Of a stretch of 64,000 nucleotides of DNA, positions 57,671 to 64,000 are shown piece after piece. Source of the stretch: Diphasiastrum complanatum (Eukaryota > Streptophyta > Lycopodiopsida > Lycopodiales > Lycopodiaceae). The stretch spans positions 27,948,107 to 28,012,106 of the forward strand of contig CM055094.1 in the NCBI GenBank assembly GCA_029204225.1, in the 5' to 3' direction. The notes under the pieces are model-generated. The model searched no databases. It was not told the origin of the DNA and saw only the letters and a program-made list of their open reading frames with translations. Positions within the stretch are counted from its first letter, which is position 1; every line of letters begins with the position of its first letter. A program made the translations under genes and the position numbers.

Positions 57671-58340
57671 CGTTAGAATTTAGCAATTTTCACATGGTTT
57701 TTTTGATGTATTTGACATCTATGTGGATCCACACGTGTGAGGACCTATCCACACATGTGAAATGACACTTGTAATATTCAGATCCATTTTGATTTAAAGC
57801 TTTCATTTGAGTCAAATTTGACATCTCTTAAATTATAGGAGTTAGGTCCTAGATTGTAGGAATCTAGCGTCAACACAAACCACCAATGGATGATGTGGCA
57901 AACTTGATAGATCTTATCCAAAGTGGATATGGATAAGTACAATGAGTTGTCCCACATGTGCTGGATGCATCTTAGAGAGAGATTATGGTGATTGTGTACT
58001 TGATCCATGATGGATCCATTGTGAACCTTATGATGAGAAACATTGGTTTGTGGAGCAATCTTGGTGTTTTCACTCTCTATAGCACTTTATTTGTGAATGA
58101 AGTCTTAGTAAATCATAAATAAACTATTTCTCTATTATCTGTTTGTACAATAGTTGTACGTCACACGTGTGAAACCGTGGATCATCATTTCTTGATTGTT
58201 TTTGCTTGGAATCACAACGATTGTCAAGTAGAAGCTAGATTTGGAAGCTAGTCTTGATATAGATCAAGATCCCAAGCTACCAATCACTCTTTGTGATCAT
58301 TTGTAGATCAAATTCAGTCCTAAATCTCTGAAATTTGACA
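57671..58340 (+). repeat. complete Copia Z LTR between pol end and primer site
   Basis: Starts CGTTAGAATTT (from TGTTAG) after a polypurine tract and ends AAATTTGACA, directly followed by TGGTATCAGAGCC at 58,341. It thus has a 3'-LTR context on its left and a 5'-LTR context on its right. Confidence 0.85.
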
Positions 58341-58865
58341 TGGTATCAGAGCCAAGTCAAAGATCTTAGTTGATGATCCAAATATCTTCATTTTGGTGAA
58401 AGCATTGGTGGTAAAGTCATTTTGAAGGAGGGCGATCTTTACTAATAGTTTACTTGTAATGTTGAGGTTTAGATTAGTGTGTAAAGTTCAGATGTAGTTC
58501 TCATACGTGTGAGAGGCTGCTGGAGTTGTACTTTCACCAAAACTTTGTGTTTTTTCAATATTTGAGCTTCAAAACAAGTTGTGAAGAGTGAAACTAGTGA
58601 TGTGCTTGTAAAATTCCATTGTATCCATTATAGATTTGATGAGGAATGGTGTTAGAAGTTTATTAAACCTCCAAATCATTGAGAGTGAGTTTTGAGGCTT
58701 ATGTTCTAGTTCAAGAGTGAAGCTAAAATCGATTCTAAATACCATAGAAAGGCATTGGCACTTCCAAGAGTCAAATCCAAACTTCTAAATTGAATAGATT
58801 GTGTAGAATTCAACTTACCAAGTCCTTTTGAGTTTAAGATCATACTAGATCTTGCTTCTTGAGTT
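58341..58865 (+). other. Copia Z primer site and leader
   Basis: Primer site TGGTATCAGAGCC at 58,341-58,353 and about 500 bases of non-coding leader. It ends where a minus-strand Y-family fragment begins, so no gag follows. Confidence 0.7.
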
Positions 58866-61487
58866 TTGTGTGAGAAAATCTGCAATACAAGATGATGTGT
58901 CGATGTGCTCCAAGTAGATTTCCCCTCCAATGAGCTTCTCTCTCACGAAGTGATGTGCAACTTCGATGTGTTTGCTCCTTGCATGAAATATTGGATTGTT
59001 GGCAAGGGCTTGTGCTAAAATATTGTCACACATGATCAATGGTAGATCATCCTCCTTGATACTCTTTAGCTCCACAAGCAACCTCTTGATCCAAAGCACT
59101 TCTTTTGTTGTAGTGGTAAGTGCCTTATATTCAGCTTCACAAGATGAGAATGATGCCAAGATATTAAATTTCCTCCACGATATATGACATATGCACTTGT
59201 AGATTTCCGATCTACTTTATCACTAGCAAAATCCAAGTCAGAATAGCCAACAATAGAAAGATCTTCACTTTTGTATAACAAATCATGATCATAGGTTGAA
59301 GATATATACCTAAGTACCCTTTTGGCCATTTTCCAATGATGAATTGTAGGATTTTGCATTGCTTGGCTCAACTTATGAACACTAAAACTTACATCAGGCC
59401 TACTTATGGTGAGCCAAATTAAGGAGCCTATAAGACTCCTAAAAAGAGTGATGTCAACGAAGGATCTTTCATCACCTTTGTTAGGGTCTTTTACAATTTG
59501 CTCCATAGGAGTATCAATACTCTTATAATCTAGCATATTGAACTTTTTCAACATTGAAAGAGCATACTCCTATGTTGGATTGACAAACAAAAGCTTTCTC
59601 ATTATGGAAGTCAATCTCTAATCCTAAGATGTAATGAATTTTTCCAAGATCTTGCATCTTGAATTCTCTTCCAAGTGCAATTTTGGCTTCTTCAACTAAA
59701 TTAATACAGCTTCTTGTTAGGATAATATCATCAACATAAATGAAAGAATGACAATATCAGTTTATAGAACTTGACATACAAGGAAGGATCATAGCTACTA
59801 AGATTGAATCTAGTGAGATAAGGAAAGTGTTAAGTCGAGAATACCACGATCTTGGTGCTTGCTTTAGTCCATAGAGACTTTTGAAGAACAAGCAAACTTT
59901 GGTCTTGTCTTGGATGAACCCAAGGGGTTTATCCATATAAATTTCTTCTTCTAGATATCCATTTAAAAATGCATTTGAGACATCTAGTTGAAAAACTTGC
60001 CATTTGAAAAAACAAGTAATAGAAATGATGATTCTAATTGATACCATCTTTGCAACTGGAGCAAAAGTCTCCTCATAATCAAGTCCATAAACTTGAGCAA
60101 AACCCTTTGCACAAAGTCTTGCCTTGTACTTGTTGATTGTGTCATCTTCATTATATTTGACTCGAAAAACCCATTTGCAACCTCTAGTGTGCATGTTGGA
60201 TGGAAGATCCACAAGCTCCCATGTCTTGTTGGCAATCAATGCATCATATTCCTCCTTCATGTCTAGAAACCATTATTTTGAGTTGAGTGCATCATATACA
60301 TCCTTTGGCTCTTCATGTGAAACAAAATATGTGGAGTTGAGTTCCACTTGTTTGCCTTTATCTCCATATGTAAGCCTCTTAGGCTCGGATCTTTCTCTTT
60401 GTGATCTCCTTGGTGAAAAAATTTGAGGTGACTCCTCCTCAATTCTTGGGCCCATCTCTCCATGATAATATTCAAGGGTGATGATAGGAGAATCCTTTTG
60501 AGAATCTTTGATCTTGGCCTCATCAAAGATGTATTTTTTATTCTCATGAAAAATAACATCTCTATTCTCAATTGTAATTGAGGTAGAGGGAACATAAATT
60601 CTGTATGCCTTTTTGTTGGATGAGTATCCAACCATGATCCCTTTGACTGAATTTGGATCATCTCTTTTCCTTGTTTCCAAGGGTACATGAACAAAGCAAG
60701 CACATCCAAAAACTCTAAGGTGATCAACCTTAGGTCTCTTTTTAGACAAGACTTCATATGGTGATCTTCCTGCAAGTGTATTGTGAGGTAATCTATTGCA
60801 CAAATAATTTTCACAATTAATTGCTTCTCCCCAATATTCAATAGGCAAAGAAGCTTCAACTTGAATTGCTTTAGCACATTCACATAGAGATCAATTTTTT
60901 CTTTCGGCAACTCCATTTTGAGATGGAGAATAAGCACAAGAAAACTCTCTATTAATCTCTTCAACCTCACAATAATCATAGAACTTGTTGGAGATGTATT
61001 CACCTCAAAGCTTTAACTTTGAAAGAAGACTGTTTCTCAACATAAGCTTTGAAAACTAGGAAGTTTTCAAACACCATAGCTTTTGAAGAAAGAAGGTACA
61101 ACCAAGTATATCTTGTAAAGTCATCAATGAGGGTAACAAAACAAGTTGCACCACCAATACTTTTTGAGGAAGAAAAATGAACATTCGAGTCAATTAATTC
61201 CAAAGGATGAGAAGTCTTAATGGAAGACTTTTGATATGGCTTTCTATGTGATTTTGCAATAGCACAAGCCTCACATGGCTTGATATCTTTGGAAAGTGAT
61301 CTTAATAGGCCAATAGCCTTATCATTCTTGATCATAGAAAGCATAGATTTATAGTTAGGATGCCCCAACCTTCTATGCCATAACTCCTCCTTGGACATAA
61401 GAGCAATTTCACAAAAGTTTGCATTCTCATAAGAATTTAACTTGAAGATGCCACCATATCTAGATCCATTAGCTCCCAGTCTCCTTT
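58866..61487 (-). pseudogene. Copia Y2, second copy of family Y, truncated at both ends
   Basis: Minus strand in order: LWHRRLGHPNYKSMLSMI (about 61,380), integrase FVTLIDDFTRYTWLYLL (about 61,110), a deletion near 61,000 removing the NGGEY region, AINCENYLCNRLPH and HLRVFGCACFVHVP (60,650-60,830), RT ARLCAKGFAQVYGLDYEETF, LDVSNAFLNGYLEEEIYMD (59,930-60,120), a broken YVDD region near 59,740, and RNase H to FLTQ (58,870). Several frameshifts. The protein is closely similar to Y over its length. Gag, protease and LTRs are missing. Confidence 0.85.
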
Positions 61488-61879
61488 TTTGCATGCTCCT
61501 TGAAGATTCTGAAGCACTTGAAGGCTTCTGATTTCTTCTTTATGAAGTACACCATCGTTCTTCTCAAGAATTTGTCAATAAAGGTTATAAAATACTTGGC
61601 TTCCTTCAACGAAGGATTTTTCATCGGGCCACAAATATCTGAATGTATAACATCTAGCAATCCTTTAGCAACATGTTGATGGCTTGACTTAAATGGCTTC
61701 CTAGTCTGTTTTTCAACTAGACAGTCTTGACAGATAGGTAGCTTGACTGTTTTGCAAGGATAGTCGAGATCAAGAACAATAGATTGTCTAGACATTTGTT
61801 GTACATCAACATGATTTAAATGACCAAGTCTATAATGCCAAAGTAAACATTTATTTGATTGAATTGAAGTACTGAGAGC
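61488..61879 (-). pseudogene. Copia X3 integrase fragment fused to Y2
   Basis: Minus-strand frame reads NKCLLWHYRLGHLNHVDVQQ, CQDCLVEKQTRKPF, HSDICGPMKNPS, FITFIDKFLRRTMVYFIKKK, the X family integrase start. At about 61,488 it passes within a few bases into Y-family sequence that lies earlier in pol (GSRYGGIFKL). On its other side it is cut by the LTR of element W. Confidence 0.85.
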
Positions 61880-62728
61880 TGTCAAAGTACAGCAAAAAGG
61901 ACCAAGAATGGATCCAAATCAGATCCACAAGTGTGATTGGATGTTAGATTAGATTGATCTACCAATCTACACAAGATTAGATAGCACTAGATGAAATTTA
62001 CATCAACAAATCTAACAAGAACAATCAAATATGATCAAAACTTGTACTTGTTGGTTTCACAGGTGTGAATACTTGTCAGAGTATGGACTACTAGCAAATA
62101 ATGAAGTACACTAAGCTTAGAAACCATTAGAAGCATAAAATCACAAGACAAATGGAGAGATTACTCAAGAAATGCACCAAAACCAAGATTTAGCTTTCTT
62201 GTCAATTATGGCCAAATGAGCCACCATATATACACAAGAGCTGATGCTTACTCGGCTGATTTGGCACGTGTGAGAGTGTCTACTCATCAAAGGATCCACC
62301 AATAATCATCAATATGGCACATGGACCAAGTTTCCTAACTTATAGCCACCTCCCTTGATTTTAGGCAATTTTCCTAATTTATAGGGAGTTGCACAAATAT
62401 CTACTACAAGTTGAATCTCACCTACTACTGATGTTTTAACACATGTGAGCAGTCCTTGGCACGTGTGAGATCACCCCTATCCATGTGAAATAGATTTTCC
62501 TACCAATAAAATGATGCCAAGTGACATATAGCTAGAAAACTAGATTTTGGCCATTTTAACCACTAGATCTCAAATGAATTGGTAGGTACAACCTATATGA
62601 CTCATCTAGATGATAAATGCATTTATTTCACACGTGGGAACAAGCTCCACACATGTCTAATGATGATATGTACTACTCATAATGGTATTTACAAGATTTG
62701 ATCAAGTTAGCTTTTGCCAATTTTAACA
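61880..62728 (-). repeat. 3' LTR of Copia W
   Basis: Plus-strand ends TGTCAAAGTACAGC and CCAATTTTAACA, giving an 849-base LTR that begins TGTTAAAATTGG on the element strand, preceded by polypurine tract TTTTGAGGAGGAGTG. It is inserted in X3. There is no second copy in the window, so the 5' end lies beyond the right edge. Confidence 0.7.
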
Positions 62729-64000
62729 CTCCTCCTCAAAACTAACTTGATAAAAATATGATGATATTGAGATTGACTCCATGGGCTGAATTGGTCTTCA
62801 AATATGGATCCTTGCTGGTTCAAAGGTGTGAAGATCAGCCAATGAGCTTGATGTCGATCCGAAATCACTGTATCCATGATAATGCCTCTTTGATGTTGAC
62901 TTTTTTGATGAACTTGAGAGCTTTGCACCATCCTAGCACCTCTTTCATTGATTTGTTCCATCCTTGAAGCATATGGTTGATCCAAAAGCTCCTCCTCCTT
63001 GAAAATAGCTGCAACTCCATGAGAAAATAAAGAGTCCTTCTTGACTCATGAGGACTCTCCTCCTCAATCCTTGGCACACTTGAACCTCGAGATGACTCCT
63101 CAAGATCAACTCCTTGGTGCTCCTCCTTGATGGAAATCCGAGACCTCCATGTCTCAAAATGATCACAACAAACATGATCATATAATGTGCACTTCATATG
63201 ATTATCAACATTATTTATGCTAGAACCATAAGTCCAAAAATCACCACAACTTGGCATGATTTTTCTAATATTGAGATCAAGAAGTATTTCCATCTCAATA
63301 AGGCTAACTACTTGCTTATGGATTTAAGTCTCCACTTTGGATGCTTCACTTATTCTCATAAGAAGTCTACAACTTGCCTTTAAAATTGAAAATTTACAAT
63401 CTTCAACATTATGAATGAACACATCATTCATGACCTTATTGAAACCAACAAAAAATACATTATGAAGACATTTCCATTTCCTTGACTTCATATTCAATGT
63501 AAGTTTACAAGGAAAACATGCTTTGCTATCTATTAAGGCATCACACTCAGCTAGTATTGCCTTAATCCACCTTTGAGATACAAAAATCTCTTCAAAGCAA
63601 AATAGTTCTTCATTAGATGTCATGAGAGCATAAATGGAACTATTTTCATTTTGTGATTGCTCCTCCTTAATCTTTCTTGGTTTCTCTTGGGTCATAACAA
63701 TAAATTTGAACTTTTCTAAAGTTCTAAGCAAAATGCTTTTCAAGGACATGAAATAGATCCAAGTGACATTTATCTTTGCATCTTGTACCAAACAATGCAC
63801 TTCCAAATGAAAAACTTTTAAAGGTTTGAAATGTGTGATGATGGACTTTTGAAGACAAATCTTGTAAGTCCTTGTGAGACTCCAAGCCTCATGCATCTTT
63901 CCACAAAGGAAACACCTTTCCTTGGATTTGTCCTTCTTTCCTTTGCACTTTGAAATTGAAGCTCCATCCTTTACCTCGGCCTCCTTGCTTTGGTTCTCCT
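62729..64000 (-). pseudogene. Copia W internal region, scrambled, runs off the right edge
   Basis: From the right edge, the minus strand reads SKCKGKKDKSKERCFLCGK then MHEAW, a gag zinc knuckle (about 63,935-63,895). It continues in one frame into an integrase-like stretch (ITHFKPLKVFHLEVHC, WIYFMSLKS) without any protease, then RWIKAILAECDALIDSKACF, the entry to RT, and ends at 63,324. A second frame (63,293-62,865) carries SVPRIEEESPHESRR, like the linker GPRIEEESPQIF of family Y, and WINHMLQGW. No RT active site or RNase H is visible. It is a rearranged non-autonomous element. Confidence 0.6.

Overview
This is a nuclear DNA window from a land plant with a repeat-rich genome. It holds one recognisable host gene, the 5' half of an SMG1-type kinase gene with GT-AG introns, and then about 57 kb of layered transposable elements. 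The elements are Ty1/Copia and Ty3/Gypsy LTR retrotransposons with plant-type domains and initiator-Met-tRNA primer sites (TGGTATCAGAGC and variants), plus one decayed Helitron-like relic. SMG1 is known to be lost in Arabidopsis thaliana but kept in many other land plants, which argues against a close Arabidopsis relative. I cannot name the species. I see no bacterial operons, CRISPR array, rRNA or tRNA gene.

Layout. 1-7.2 kb: SMG1 on the minus strand. Three coding exons can be joined in phase (6749-6451, 6044-944, 695-507); the kinase and FATC parts lie beyond the left edge. 7.2-10.7 kb: a Helitron-like relic and a mosaic of Copia and Gypsy scraps. 10.7-12.9 kb: no known gene, apart from one unrecognised open frame at 12,555. 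12.9-21.0 kb: two Copia elements (A and B) placed head to head. A about 3.05 kb inversion (16,853-19,899) cuts both A, through a Gypsy solo LTR inside its gag, and B, through its integrase. 23.5-32.7 kb: a three-deep nest. Copia C (26,729-32,068, 5-bp target duplication GTAAC) lies in the LTR of Copia V (24,987-32,111, near-duplication GAAGT/GAAGC), which lies in the gag/protease junction of Copia X1. 32.7-36.7 kb: mostly unidentified AT-rich sequence with a long hairpin at 35,126-35,203. 36.7-46.3 kb: a minus-strand Tat-like Gypsy element (gag, protease, RT, integrase, a long extra ORF with predicted coiled coil, 3' LTR). 47-64 kb: a Copia cluster. It contains the 3' end of element D with a 109-bp GA tract, element X2 split by a nearly complete element Y (49,749-55,969), a rearranged element Z, a second Y fragment fused to X integrase, and the 3' part of a scrambled element W.

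SMG1 would act in nonsense-mediated mRNA decay by phosphorylating UPF1. None of the transposon polyproteins looks fully intact, so each copy would need proteins made elsewhere to move. The observations I rate highest are: Copia C, whose reverse-transcriptase core is replaced by about 0.75 kb of unrelated sequence that stays open in frame; the inversion that reconciles elements A and B; the nest supported by target duplications; and an in-frame TGA just before the protease motif in two copies of family X. All calls come from reading motifs by eye; no database search was run.
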